Of a stretch of DNA of 64,000 nt, positions 34,546 through 47,317 are shown one piece after another. Under the pieces are notes generated by a model. It searched no databases and was not told the DNA's origin. It worked only from the letters and a program-made list of their open reading frames with translations. A program made the translations under genes and the position numbers. Position 1 is the first letter of the stretch, and each line of letters opens with the position of its first letter. The DNA comes from Brasenia schreberi (taxonomy: Eukaryota; Streptophyta; Magnoliopsida; Nymphaeales; Cabombaceae), in the NCBI GenBank assembly GCA_036023115.1, contig JAYKKT010000089.1, forward strand, positions 13,522,001 through 13,586,000, read 5' to 3'.

Positions 34546-35540
34546 AGAAACCAACTAATTGGATATGGTATTGGAACTCCCCATACCGTGTTAAAAGGGT
34601 ATTGGAACTACCCATACCATGTAAAGAAAATAAAATAATTTTCACTTAGATCCTTAATATAATTTGTAAAGAAAATAATAATAATAAGGATGAGCATGAA
34701 TAGAAACCAAGTTTGATGCCTTTTTCGTGTTTCATGGATAAGGTATTGGAACTCCCCCATATAAGTTATATATATAAAAATTGGATCACCCATAACTCTT
34801 ACATGTGTTTTTTATGGTAGAAGTGTAATTTAAATTTTTTTAAGAGGTTTCAGAAAATATGAAGGATGTTGTTTTCATATTCATATCACCTCAAGTAGAT
34901 GAACAATGTCAAAGGTGAGCAGATCCACTCACTATATATAGAGAGAAACTGATGTATGCTAGCATATTTAGGTGTTAGCAAATTCAAATAAATTTTAACC
35001 ATTTATCTTTGATAATAGATTATTGAAATTTGAATTTAAAAAATAAAAATACCAATATAATTAAAATACACATGTACATTTTACTTTTAAATTAAAATAT
35101 TAATCATCCACACAGAAGTATGCTATCATATACCAGTTCCTATATATATATATTCCTGATAAGTTATACAACTTATGAAAATGACTCGAATTAGTTTGGG
35201 GAACGATTTTCAGGGTTCTATACGTCCACTTAGTTACTTTAGCCAAGTAAAGAGCTACACCGTTGGATTTCTGTTTAGCTTTAGAGATTTGGAAAAACCG
35301 AAAATATAACATATATGATAGCCACGATTTTGCCTTGTAGTTTCAGATCGCTATAAAAAAAATGAAAAAATTTGCAAAATAATGAAATATGCAAGTTCCA
35401 TGATGATGGAATCGATCATAGATGTACTGAAACCATTGACATTGATGTGAAGCATTGATTACTCCATCCTTTCCAATTCAAGCATAAAAAAACTAAATTA
35501 AGGTTTCTAATTTCTCTCCGCATCTCTTATGTGGTCACCA
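34546..35540. other. FAR copy 1 upstream/intron sequence
   Basis: AT-rich, non-coding. Includes a repeated GGTATTGGAACTCCCCATA motif (about 34567, 34600 and 34743). From about 34640 it matches 60487 onward directly, except that copy 2 lacks about 35065-35370. The N-terminal FAR exons (Rossmann GxxGxxG part) are not found here. Confidence 0.6.
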
Positions 35541-36056
35541 GCATATGTTTCTGGTACCAAGACTAGATTGATACCAGAGACAGGATTCAAACTGGGTGAG
35601 GTACTGTCTGGGAACCCAACTTTAGACGTAGAAGCTGAGATGCGGCTGATGAAGAAGAGGTTAGAAGAACTGCGAGCTGAGGGAGCTACGAAAGAGGCTG
35701 AAAGGTCTGCCATGAAAGCATTAGGTCTCCAGAGGTACAAGGGCCACAAATTATTTTCCCTTCCTTTCCAGCATTCATCATACTTAAAATGTGTTTTAGC
35801 AACATGTTTATGAACTCCTTCATGTCAATGAGATAGAAACCGATGCTTGGCGATTCGTAACCTAAATTGATAGTTTATTTTGTATGTATCTGCAGAGCTA
35901 AGTTGTTTGGCTGGACTAACACTTATGTCTTCACAAAATCCATCGGAGAAATGTTGATTGGAGAAGTCAAGGGGACATACCCTTGGTGGTCATCCGCCCA
36001 ACCGTAATAGAGAGCACTTATTCTGATCCCTTCCTCGGATGGATGGAAGGCACAAG

Positions 36057-36741
36057 GTTTGCACAGCCATTAATACTGAACTAAATACTTGAAAGAGTCT
36101 GAAAGTGGGAGCACAATGAGTTTTCCTTTTCGTGGGAGATTCTTGACTCCAAACATATGGTCTGAGTTGCTTGATGACTATAAGAGTCTGAAAGTGGGAG
36201 CAGTTGGGACCAATATTGGTGTGCTGATTCTTGTAGAACCTGTCAAAATACAGTAGTTGGTAGGCTCCAACTCGGCCAATAATGCTAGCTATCTCATTGT
36301 ATGAGGGGTATCGATAGGTCGATCTCCATCATATTCATGAAAATCTAGATCAGGTTCCATTTTAGGAAGCAAGTAGCAGATCACTGAGATCCCAAAATGC
36401 AAGCCATGCTCCAAAAGCAATAGTTTTTTTGTGTTAACACATAAATTTCATAAACGATACGCGTTCTATCTATCAGTCAAGTAATATTACAGGTCTGTCT
36501 TTGGCTAATTGGTGGATGTATTCTTTTCTAAGAAACCCGAGCTGATTCTAATGGCCTCGGTGCAGTTCTGGTTCCGGTAGAACTTCACCTGCTGATGCCT
36601 TTGGCATGTATGACATGAGATCCTAACGATGTAGAACCTGATCCTCTGTAGTAGGCACCCAAGTATTAATCAAGCGTGTTCTTGGGGTGCCCAAGTCTCA
36701 ACATGCTCGCGGGGTCTTTTACATGATTTTAAGGCACTTGA
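36057..36741. other. FAR copy 1 intron before LINE C
   Basis: Starts with a donor GTTTGC after GGCACAAG. No gene recognised. It holds a repeated TATAAGAGTCTGAAAGTGGGAGCA (about 36093 and 36179, partly). Absent from FAR copy 2. Confidence 0.5.
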
Positions 36742-36755
36742 TTTATGCATATTAA
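36742..36755. repeat. 14-bp LINE C target-site duplication (5' side)
   Basis: TTTATGCATATTAA, identical to 41244-41257. Confidence 0.92.
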
Positions 36756-38559
36756 ACTTCACCCATGTAAGGGATCACCCTTACATCGCCACCAGAATAA
36801 AGGAAGAGGGTTATGTTAGACTTTCAACAACCAACATACTATGCATTACACAAATTATAAGCATTGCTTTGGGGTGTCCCCACTAGCGACGCGTTGTAGA
36901 GCCTGAATGCAATGAAAAATAAGCAAGGACCACTACATTTTCGCTCAAATGTAGTGAATCAATTGCAGAGAGGGTTCCCACATCATGGACGGGTGTGGGT
37001 AAAGAAGTTAGTCCTAGATAATAAGAGAGGGTCTCCGCATTTTGAATATGGACGGATGCGGGGATAAGAAAGTTAGTCCTAGATAATAAGATTCATATTG
37101 GTTCTTCGAATATGAGAACATTATCCGATAAGCTAACGGAGGTGGTAGATACTATGATTCAGAGAAAGATTCATATTCTATGTTTACAAGAGACAAAGTG
37201 GGTTGGAGAAAAAGCAAAGGAGATTGAGGATACAAATTTTAAATTATAGTACTCAGGTAAGGAAAATGCTCGAAACGGAGTTGGTATTATCATGAATAAA
37301 GATTTAAATGATAGTGTAATAGACATACAATAATATGGTGACCGAATCATGACATTTAAATTAGTGTTAGGAGCAGAGGATTTGAATATAGTTTGTGCTT
37401 ATGCACCCCAAGTAGGACTAGAAGATAGTATAAAGATGGCTTTTTGGGAAGACTTCATAAGGTGATTCAAGGAATTCCACAAAGGGAGATTATTTGTTCA
37501 GGAGGAGACTTAAATGGACATGTCGGTAAAGAGGCATTATGATATCAAGCCATTCGTGAAAACTTTGGTTTTGGGGATATAAATGAGGAAGGTAGGGAGG
37601 TTTTAAATTTTGGTATTGTATTTGATCTCTTTATAGTCAATACAATCTTCAAAAAACGAGATGAACATTTAATTACTTATAAGAGTGGCTTATCACAAAC
37701 ACAAATTGATTACTTTATTTGTAAAAAAAAGATAGAGCATGCTGTAAAGATTGCAAGGTAATTCTAGGAGAAAGCTTAACCACCCAACATCGACTTTTAG
37801 TTATGGATTTACAAATAAAAAAAATGAACAAAGAAGAAAAGAGTGCATCGAGTTATTCGGACTAAATGGTAGAACCTCAAAAGCAAGAAAGAAGATATAT
37901 TTAAATAGAAGTCCTTCAAGGAGATGTTTGAAATTATATTGGTACACCTTGTGATATATGGAACAATATGCTTATATATATTTGGAAAGTGGCAAAAGAT
38001 GTGTTAAGTGAATCCAAGGGAGGTTTACCGAAACAAAAAGAAGCTTGGTGGTGGAGTAAAGTACTACAAAATAAAATCAAGGCAAAGAGGTCATATTAGA
38101 AATTACATTATGCTAAGAAAACTAGTGAAACTTTAAAGGCTTAGAAAGTAAAGAAGGAAGCGAAATGGGTCATAAGGAAAGCAAAAGCTAAAATTTGAGA
38201 GGATTTATATAAAAAACTCAACTCCAAAGAGAGTGAAAGAGATATTTTTAAGATAGGTAGGGATAGAGATAAGAAAACTAAAGATCTTAATTATGTTAGA
38301 TGCATTATATATGAGGATGAAAAAAATATAGTGGCAAATGATGATATAAGAAATAGATGAAAAAACTATTTTTTTAAGTTTATTAATGAAAATAAAGATG
38401 TTAGTATTAGCTTAGGAGAGTTAGCCAAATCAGAAAAGTATATAAACCACAATTTCTACCGACGTATTAAAAAGAATGAAGTAAAAGAGGCTCTTAGACA
38501 TATTCCTACAGAAGTTTGGAAAATCGTAGGAGAAACATGAATTACATAGCTCACAAGAC
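36756..38559 (+). mobile_element. RTE LINE C, 5' part (right)
   Basis: Begins right after the target duplication with the RTE 5' leader (tandem hairpin units at about 36936-37080). The endonuclease then reads through many frame breaks (about 37085-37700), including an intact RDEHLITYKSGLSQTQIDYF stretch where LINE B has two stops. The start of RT is broken at several points. Interrupted at 38559 by LINE E. The palindrome's inner break (38141) falls inside this part. Confidence 0.88.
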
Positions 38560-39855
38560 AACATCAACAATAACAACTAAGCCTTTTCCCATACTAGACG
38601 GGGTCAACTACATGGATTCTTTGTTTCCACAGATCCCTATCGTGTGCCATGTTAGCAGTTAACTCGTAATAAGCTAGATCATTCTTTATTGTTTCTTTCC
38701 AATACTTTTGTGGTCATCCCCTACCTCTTTTAATACTTTTCAAATTTATTTTTTCTAACCTTCTTAAAGGTTCATCTTTTGATCTTCTTTCTATATGTCC
38801 AAACCATCTTAAACTATATTCTCTCATTTTATCCTCTATTTGTGTCATTCCTAATTTGTTTCTAATAACGTCATTATGTATACGGTTTTTTCTTGTATGA
38901 CCACCCATCCATCTCAACATCTTCATTTTTGTCACAGACATCTTTTGTACAAGATGATTAACTGCCCAACACTCAAAACTATAAAACATGGCACTCGTAA
39001 TTCCTGCTCTATAATATTTACCTTTTAACTTTAATGGTATCTTCTTATCACAAAGAATACTTGATGCTCATCTCTATTTTAACCAACCAATGTTAATTTT
39101 ATGCGTAACATCTCCATCAATTCTTCCATCACTCTGAAAAATTGCCCTACGTATTTAAAACTTTTCTTTTGGGGGATGCAATGTGTGCCAATTTTAATTT
39201 CTATGTCCTCTCAAGTAACCAAATGATCAAACTTACATTCCATATATTTTGTCTTTGTTCTACTAAGTTGGAGGCCTTTGCTTTCTAATGTTTCTCTCCA
39301 TAGTTCCAATTTTCTATTAACTTTTTCCTTAGACTCCTCCACTAATAAAATGTCATCTGCAAATAACATACACCAAGGTACTTCATCTTAAATATGTTTT
39401 GTTAACCCATCCATCACCATTATAAATAAGTATGGACTTAAAGTTGATCCTTGATGTAACCCAATATTAACTTCAAAGAAGTGCGTCGTTCCTTCATGAG
39501 TCCTCACACATGTTTTTGTACTATCATACATGTCTCTTATAAGGTTAATATATGTCAATGGGATACCTCTTTTTGTAAAATTCTCTAAAGAAACTCCCTC
39601 GCTACCCTATCATAAGCTTTTTCTAGATCAATAAATATCATGTGAAGGTCTTTCTTTTTTGCTCTAAAATGTCCATAAGACGTCTCAAAAGGTGAATCGC
39701 TTCAATAGTAGATCTGCCTGGCATGAATCCAAATTGGTTCTCTGTTGTACTTGATACTTGTCTTAACCTACGTTCGATAATTCTTTCCCATAATTTCATA
39801 GTATGGCTTATTAACTTGATACCTCGATAATTCACATAATTTTGAATATCTCACT
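38560..39855 (-). mobile_element. RTE LINE E nested in LINE C (right)
   Basis: Mirror of 32448-33750. RT frames 39835-39638 and 38989-38714 are open; the rest is broken. A 1-bp loss in the right arm makes RRLMEHF read RRLMDIL. Confidence 0.88.
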
Positions 39856-41243
39856 AGATAACTTGGCTCACAAGACTATTTAATGAAATATGGAGAAACC
39901 AAAAGATGCTCAAGGAATGGAGAGCGAGTACACTTATGCCCATTTATAAGAGCAAGGGAGAGATTCATAATTGTATGAATTGTCGAGCTATCAAGTTAAT
40001 GAGCAATACTATGAAATTGTGGAAAAGAATTATCGAATGTAGGTTAAAACAAGTATCGAGTACAAACGAGAACCAATTTGGATTAATGCTAGGTAGATCT
40101 ACTGTTGAAGCAATTCACCTTTTGAGACGTCTTATGGAACATTTTAGAGTAAAAAAGAAAGACCCTCACATGATAGTTATTAATGTAGAAAAAACTTACG
40201 ATAGGGTACCGAGAGAGGTTCTTTGGAAAACCTTGGAAAAAGAAGGTATCTCATTGACATACGTAAACCTTATAAGAGACATGTACGATGATGCAAAAAT
40301 ATGTATGAGGACTCATGAAGGAATTATAGATTTTTTTGAAGTTAATATTGGGTTACATCAAGGATCAACTTTAAGTTCATACTTATTTATAATGGTGATT
40401 GATGAGTTAACAAAACATATTAAAGATGAAGTACCTTGGTGTATGTTATTTGCAAATGACATTGTATTAGTGGAGGAGTATAAGGAAAAAGTTAATAAAA
40501 AATTAGAACAATGGAAAGAAACATTAGAAAGTAAAAGCTTCCGACTTGGTAGAACAAAGACAAAATATATGGAATGTAAACTTGATCATTTGGTTACTTC
40601 GGAGGACATAAAAATTAAAATTGACATACATTGCATCCTCAAAAAAGAAAGTTTTAAATACCTATGGTAAATTTTTCAGAGTTATAAGGAGATGTTACGC
40701 ATAGAATTAATGTTGGTTGGTTAAAATAGAGAGGAGCATCAAGTATTCTTTGTGATAAGAAGATACCATTAAAGTTAAAAGGTAAATATTATAGAGCAAC
40801 AATTACACCTACCATGTTTTATGCTTCTGAGTGTTGGGTAGTTAATCATCAACATGTACAAAAGATGTTTGTGACAAAAATGAAGATGTTGAGATGGATG
40901 AGTGTTCATACAAGAAAAGACCGTATACATAATGAGGTTATTAGAAATAAATTATGTGTGGCACCAATAGAGGATAAAATGAGATAATATCGTTTAAGGT
41001 GGTTTGGACATATAGAAAGAAGATCAAAAGAAGAACCTTTAAGAAGGTATGAAAAATTAGATTTTGAAAGTATTAAAAGATGTAGAGGACGTCCACAAAA
41101 GTTTTGGAAAGAAATAGTAGGGAAGGATCTAGCTTATCGTGAGTTAACTGCTAACATGGCACATGATAGGGCTATGTGAAAACAAAGAATGTAGCTGACC
41201 CCGTCTAGTATGGAAAAGGCTTAGTTGTTGTTGTTGTTGTTGC
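39856..41243 (+). mobile_element. RTE LINE C, 3' part (right)
   Basis: Includes a 254-residue open frame (39906-40670) covering the RT core: [43 protein letters not shown] and MLFANDIVLVEE. The catalytic box has Asn for Asp, as in the left arm. The tail is CCCCGTCTAGTATGG with (GTT)n, followed directly by the target duplication. Confidence 0.88.
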
Positions 41244-41257
41244 TTTATGCATATTAA
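41244..41257. repeat. 14-bp LINE C target-site duplication (3' side)
   Basis: TTTATGCATATTAA, identical to 36742-36755. The reverse complement is kept at 31045-31058 in the left arm. Confidence 0.92.
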
Positions 41258-42253
41258 TGTTGCTTATCCTTTCGTTACACACATGCAGAATTGTGGATAG
41301 CTTGCTGATTAGTTATTGCAAGGGAAAATTAGTCTCCTTTTTGGCTAATGGGGAGCTTGTCCTTGATGTGGTAAGATTTCTATCTGCCTTTCAAATTCAA
41401 CTTTTAGAGATATGTAGCAAAGAACGCCCATAAACTTTAGGAATTACTGAGTTCCATATTCAGCCAACGTTTGGTGCAACCTGTAAAACATAGTGAATTG
41501 ATGGGACTTTAGACCTAACAACAACTTAATTGTCACAAGGATTGAATATATAAATAGATATTGGGAATCTTATTGCTTCCAAAATATCCATTGACTGGGT
41601 CACTTGATCGGCTAATAATCTAGTATATTACACACTGACTTTATTCTCCAGAATAAATTGGTAAAAATGATATATAATGTGTAGATTCCAGGTGATATGA
41701 CAGTGAATGCAATGATAGTGAGCATGGTCCTGCACTCTGGCCAATCCTCTCAATTTATCTACCATATTGGATCATCTGCAAAGAATCCCCTGACGTATTC
41801 GAAGATGGTAGATTGTGGTTAACGTAACTTTAAAGCTAATCCCTGTTATGGGAAGAATGGAAACCCCATCATTGTAGGAGAGATCTCCCTCCTCAGCACC
41901 ATGGGGTATTAAGAAACTAAAAAGTTCTTCTGCTCTACTCGAAGACTTCATGAAACTTAGTCAACTTCTCCAATGGAAAATCAGTGAAGGGATTCTGAAA
42001 AGTTTTAAGAGACACCAAGTTCCTTCGTCATTGTTGTGCAAAGAAACCTGTACGTGGCTATTCTTTGTAAGCGTTGATAGAATGTTTGTATTTAGGTGAA
42101 TCCGTGTATGTTGAGTTAAAATACATGCCATGGGGATGGCATGTAGTTGGTGCATTTTATGGTGTCAGGTAAGAAGATATGATTCTTCTTCCCTTTATGT
42201 TGTACCTTTTAGAGTATATATAAAAGCCTGTAGAGAAGAGAGGTTGAGTCAAT

Positions 42254-42510
42254 GGTGGATCATTTGGTTACATTAGATGACATAAAAACTAAGATTGATA
42301 CACATTACATTCCTTATAAGAAAAATTTTAAATACCTAGGATTAGTTTTTTAGTAACAAAAAAACTGATACATCAAGTATTTTATGTAACAAGAGGGGTA
42401 AACATTATAGAGCATAAACTACTATTTTTTATGGCGGTGGGTTTTAACAATTAACCATCAACATGTGTGAAATATGCTTGTGACATAAACGAAGATATTG
42501 ATATTGATGT
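42254..42510 (+). mobile_element. Old RTE LINE fragment, inner part (right)
   Basis: Mirror of 29793-30053: GGATCATTTGGTTACATTAG onward, decayed RT C-terminal sequence. Confidence 0.75.
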
Positions 42511-42853
42511 ATGGTCACACAAGGAAATCAACAACAACAACTAAGCCTTTTCCCATACTAGATGGGGTCGGCTACATGGATTCTTTGTTTCCACATATCC
42601 CTATCTTGTGCCATGTTAGCAGTTAACTCCCAATAAGCTAGATCGTTCTTTATTGTTTCTTTCCAACACTTTTGTGGTCGTCCTCTACCTCTTTTAATAC
42701 TTTCCAAATTTAGTTTTTCTAACCTTCTTAAAGGTTCTTCTTTTGATCTTCTTTCTATATGTCCAAACATCTTAAACGATGTTGGCTCATTTTATCCTCT
42801 ATTGGTGCCACTCCTACTTTGTTTCTAATAACCTCATTATGTATACGGTCTTT

Positions 42854-43801
42854 TCATGTATGACCACTCATCCATCTCAACATATTCATTTCTGTCACAG
42901 ACATCTTTTGTACATGTTGATGATTAACTGACCAACACTTAGAACCATAAAACATGACAAGCCTAATTACTGCTCTATAATATTTACCTTTTAATTTTAA
43001 TGGTATCTTCTTATCACAAAGAATACCTGATGCTCCTCTCCATTTTAACCAACCAGCATTAATTCTATGCGTAACATCTACATCAATTCTTCCATCACTC
43101 TGAAAAATTAACCCTACGTATTTAAAACTTTCCTTCTGAGGAATGCAATATGCGCCTATTTTAGTTTCAATGTCCTCTGAAGTAACCAAATGATCAAACT
43201 TACATTCCATATATTCTGTCTTTGTTCTACTAAGTCGGAGGACTTTGCTTTCTAATGTTTCTCTCCATAGTTCCAATTTTCTATTAACTTTTTTCTTAGA
43301 CTCCTCCACTAATACAATGTCATCTGCAAATAACATACACCAAGGTACTTCATCTTGAATATGTTTTGTTAACTCATCCATCACCATTATAAATAAGTAT
43401 GGACTTAAAGTTGATCCTTGATGTAACCCAATATTAACTTCAAAGAAGTCTGTCGTTCCTTCACAAGTCCTCACACATGTTTTTGCACCATCATACATGT
43501 CTCTTATAAGGTTAATATATGTCAATGGGATACCTCTTTTTTCCAAAGTTATCCAAAGAACCTCCCTCGGTACCCTATCATAATCTTTTTCTAGATCAAT
43601 AAATATCATGTGAAGGTCTTTCTTTTTTGCTCTAAAATGTTCCATAAGACGTGTCAAAAGATGAATCACTTCAATAGTAGATATGCTTGGCATGAACCCA
43701 AATTGGTTCTCTGTTGTACTAGATACTTGTCTTAACCTATAATTCTTTCCCATAATTTCATAGTATGACTCATTAACTTGATACCTCGATAATTCGCACA
43801 A
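42854..43801 (-). pseudogene. RTE LINE B reverse transcriptase core (right)
   Basis: 315 residues with [44 protein letters not shown] and [13 protein letters not shown]. The metal-binding Asp pair is kept. DYDRV here versus DYDTV on the left shows the arms mutate independently. Confidence 0.88.
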
Positions 43802-44831
43802 TTTTGAATGTCTCCCTTGTTCTTACATATGGGTATAAGTGTACTTGCTCTCCATTCCTCGAGCATCTTTTGGTTTTTTCATATTTCATTAAATAGTCTT
43901 GTGAGCCAAGTGATTCCTATTTCTCCTAGTATTTTCCAAACTTCTACAGGAATATTATCTAGTCCTACCGATTTACCACCCTTCATATGTTTAAGAGCCT
44001 CTTTGACTTCATTCTTTTGAATACGTCGATAGAAATTGTGGTTTACATACTTTTCTGAGTTGGCTAAATGTCCTAAACTAATACTAACATCTTTATTTTC
44101 ATTAAAAAGATTATAAAAATAGTTTTTCCATCTATTTCTTATATCATCATTTGCCACTAGAATTTTTTTATCCTCGTCTTTTATGCATCTAACATAATTA
44201 AGATCTTTAGTTTTCTTATCTCTAGCCCTAGCTATCCTAAAAATATCTCTTTCACCCTCTTTTGAGTTGAGTTTTTTATATAAGTCCTCCCAAATCTTAC
44301 CTTTTGCTTCACAACGGCCTTTTTTTCTTCCTTTTTTGCTTTCTTATAAGCTTCTAAAGTTTCACTAGTTTTCTTAGCATAATGTAATTTGTAACATGCC
44401 CTCTTTGCCTTGATTTTATTTTGTACTACTTCACTCCACCACCAAGCTTCTTTTTGTGCCCGTACACCTCCCTTAGATACCCCTAACACATCTTTCGTAA
44501 CTTTTCTAATATGTAAAGCCATATTGTTCCACATATCACAGGGTGTGCCAACATAATTCCAAACATCTCCTTGCAGGACTTTCTGTTTAAATATATCTTC
44601 TTTCTCGCTTTTGAGGTTCCACCATTTAGTCCGAATAGCTCGATGCGCTCTTTTCTTCTTTGTCCACTTTTTTATTTGTAAATCCATAACTAAAAGTCGA
44701 TGTTGGGTGGTTAAGCTTTCTCCTGGAATTACCTTGCAATCTTTACAACATGCTCTATCTTTTTTTCTACAAATAAAGTAATCAATTTATGTTTGTGATA
44801 AGCCACTCTTATAAGTAATTAAATGTTCATC

Positions 44832-45680
44832 TCATTTTTTAAAGATTGTATTGACTATAAAGAGATCAAATGCCATAGCAAAATTTAAAATCTCCCTACC
44901 TTCCTCATTTATATCTCCAAAACCAAAGTTTCCATGAATCCCATGACATCCTAATGCCTCTTTACCGACATGTCCATTTAAATCTCCTCCTAAACAAATC
45001 ATCTCCCTTTGTGGAATCTTTTGAAACACCTTATCTAACTCTTCCCAAAAAGTTGTCTTTATACTATCTTCTAGTCCTACTTGGGGTGCGTAAGCACAAA
45101 CTATATTCAAAACCTCTGGTCCTAACACTAATTTCAACGTTATGATTCGGTCACCATATCGTTGTATGTCTACTACACTCTCCTTTAAATCTTTATTTAT
45201 GATAATACTAAATCCGTTTCGAGCCTTTTCTTTACCTGAGTACCATAATTTAAAACCTGTATCCTCTATCTCCTTTGCTTTTTCTCCAACCCATTTTGTC
45301 TCTTGTAAACATAGAATATGAATCTTTCTCCGAATCATAGTATCTACCACCTCCATTAGCTTACCAGATAATGTTCCGATATTCCAAGAACCAATACAAA
45401 TCTTATTATCTAGGACTAGCTTTCTTACCCCCCGCATCCGTCTATAATCAAAATGCAGAGACCCTCTCTGAAAATTTTTCACTACATTCGGGCAGCAATG
45501 TAGCGGGATTAACTTCTTTACCCACACTCGTCCATGATGTGGGAACCCTCTCTGCAATTGATTCACTACATTCAGGCAAAAATGTAGTGATCCTTGCTTA
45601 CTTCTTACTTCATTCGGGCTCTGTAGCACGTCGCTAGGTGGGGACGCCCCAAAGCATTGCTCATAATTTTTGTAATCCAT
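44832..45680 (-). pseudogene. RTE LINE B endonuclease domain (right)
   Basis: 282-residue open frame with SWNIGTL, LQETKW, CAYAPQVG and GGDLNGHVG, identical to the left copy over nearly all positions. It opens further upstream than the left copy (MDYKNYEQCFGASPP) because the left copy has a TAG there. It ends at the shared TGA. Confidence 0.88.
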
Positions 45681-45814
45681 GTCATAAAAATCCGATGAAG
45701 TTTTACGCTAGCTGTTAGAAGCCTAACACACAACTCTCCTCCTTTATTCGGGCTTGGGACCGGCAATACAAGGGTAATTCTTACATGAGCGGAGTTATGG
45801 TCACACAAGGAAAT

Positions 45815-46130
45815 ATCGTATATATATTGAGGTTATTAAAAACAAATTGGGAGTTGCATCAATAGAAGAAAAAATGAGAGAAAATCTTTTAAATGGTTTA
45901 GACACATGAAAGATGATGAAAAGAAGCTTTGATCGGAAGGTATGAGAAATTATTTGGTAAAAATATTTAAAGAGGAAGAGGAAGAACACAAAGATGTTAG
46001 AAGGAAATAATAAAGAATGATCTAGCTTATGTTGAGTTAATTGTTAGCATCATACATGGTCAAGTTTTATAGAAACAAAGAAATCATGTAACGGACCCCA
46101 TCTAGTATGGAAAAGGTTTAGTTGTTGTTT
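45815..46130 (+). mobile_element. Old RTE LINE fragment, 3' end part (right)
   Basis: Mirror of 26178-26492, ending CCCCATCTAGTATGG and GGTTTAGTTGTTG. Confidence 0.8.
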
Positions 46131-47317
46131 CTTCTTCGTGCTTCCAATGGGAGTTTTGATACTGTCACTTAGTGAATTGGGTTTTTGAAAACTTTTGGTT
46201 TGGTGGTATGTTTTGATTCCTGTGCTTGTTGCTAGAAATTTTCCTCAATGGTGAAACTTCTCTTCTTGGTAAATATATTGGGTGTTGAAACTTCAATGTT
46301 ATTTGAATGCACAGATTTACAGTTGAAACAGAAAATGAATTGCGTTGATATGAATGGTGTAATCCTACTTCTTTTGAGGCTGTTCACTTTCTTGTTTTGA
46401 ATCATCACATTTGGCATGTATGCATAAAAGCAAGATTCAGAGATTTGCTTATTGTAGTTCAAGAGATCTGATTTAGTCTTCTTTGATCCGGGCAACGAGT
46501 AGAGGTTCTATCTTTTTCTTTTTCCTGGGTGGATGAGATCGAGCGGTTCTCGTCGGTGGTTGCCTTCATAAAGTATGTGACTTGGTTCTATCGTTTTCTT
46601 TTTCTCTCTATTTAGCGACTGAGGCATGCTGTGTTGGTTGATAAACGTAAAGCTAAAATTATGTTTTTCAACGCATATATCTTTCGGATAGTTAGCTTCT
46701 TTGGTGCTCATCCAACTTTTTGTGACTAGCAACACCGAATAATATATAAAGCTTTGATATATATGCCCTCAAAAAGCTCAGGGACAGACTGTCTGACTAA
46801 CATTCGGTTGTTAAATATAATGCTCTTGTCAATAAGTTATAACTACGAAGAATGAGTGATCACACCACTGACGAGAGGATAACTTAGTCTTCTTTGATCC
46901 GGCAACGAGTAGAGGTTCTACTTCTCACCACCTAAACATGCCATCACATGAGAAATACTCTAAAGGCACCTTCAAAATTTACTCTGACTGACTTTCTCTG
47001 TGCCAGCAAAGTTGCACTATCCGTTAACCAGATTTAAAACTTTGTGAATTGTATTTAACACCAAAAAATCACATAGAATACCTTCAAGTCTCTTTAAAGA
47101 GTGTCTCTGCACTGCCGTATCTGTTCTTTCATGGACAATTGAATATATCCTGACAGTCTCTGTAAGAGTTATTGAAGACTTCGAATACACGGTTAATATA
47201 TCCAAAACCCCATGAGGTTCAAGTGCTCAAGATGAATCCTTGCGAGAGGCCAGTGTCCAAGATCAACAAGCCTTTCTTTCTCTACATTTGACAGCCCTGG
47301 GAGCACATAAGCTAATC
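46131..47317. other. Right-arm unique sequence, no gene recognised
   Basis: Mirror of parts of 23239-26177 with the 1777-bp block missing (join at about 46469-46472). It carries a 37-bp templated insertion at 46884-46920. No coding homology recognised. Confidence 0.6.
46884..46920. repeat. 37-bp templated insertion (filler DNA)
   Basis: TTAGTCTTCTTTGATCCGGC onward copies 46473-46510, about 410 bp away in the same orientation, with one G missing. The left arm lacks it (23650-23654 is uninterrupted). Confidence 0.9.

Larger units (their letters stand above)
34170..38140. other. Palindrome spacer
   Basis: Single-copy with respect to the palindrome. It holds an RTE fragment, the 5' half of FAR copy 1 and the 5' third of LINE C. 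34640-35980 has a second, direct copy at 60487-61512. Confidence 0.9.
35542..42253 (+). pseudogene. Fatty acyl-CoA reductase pseudogene, copy 1 (split by LINE C)
   Basis: Alcohol-forming fatty acyl-CoA reductase, which makes primary alcohols for waxes, suberin or pollen wall from acyl-CoA and NADPH. Exons recognised: about 35542-35734 (AYVSGTKTRLIPETGFKLGE to AMKALGLQ), 35896-36056 ([20 protein letters not shown], containing the YxxxK active site), 41289-41370 (IVDSLLISYCKGKLVSFL) and from 41685 (IPGDMTVNAMIVSMVLHS). Splice phases agree. Defects: a 1-bp loss in a G run at about 35973 shifts the frame before [19 protein letters not shown], a TAA follows MVDCG near 41820, about 350 bp is deleted near 41902 relative to copy 2, and no N-terminal exons are visible. 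LINE C (with LINE E) occupies the intron at 36756-41243. Confidence 0.85.
42529..45796 (-). mobile_element. Near full-length RTE LINE B (right, 3.27 kb)
   Basis: Mirror of 26511-29774, flanked by the complement of the same 18-bp duplication (42511-42528 and 45797-45814). Endonuclease frame 45680-44832 and RT frames 44687-44232, 44157-43879, 43801-42854 and 42770-42558. It shares the 27474-type TGA and the 28414-type TGA with the left copy. It has its own small deletions, for example one after SHTMKLWE that fuses frames near 43735. Confidence 0.92.

Noticed and set aside
35542..35813. Independent small gene at 35529
   Set aside because: It is the FAR exon read through its donor splice site. 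The next exon joins in phase.
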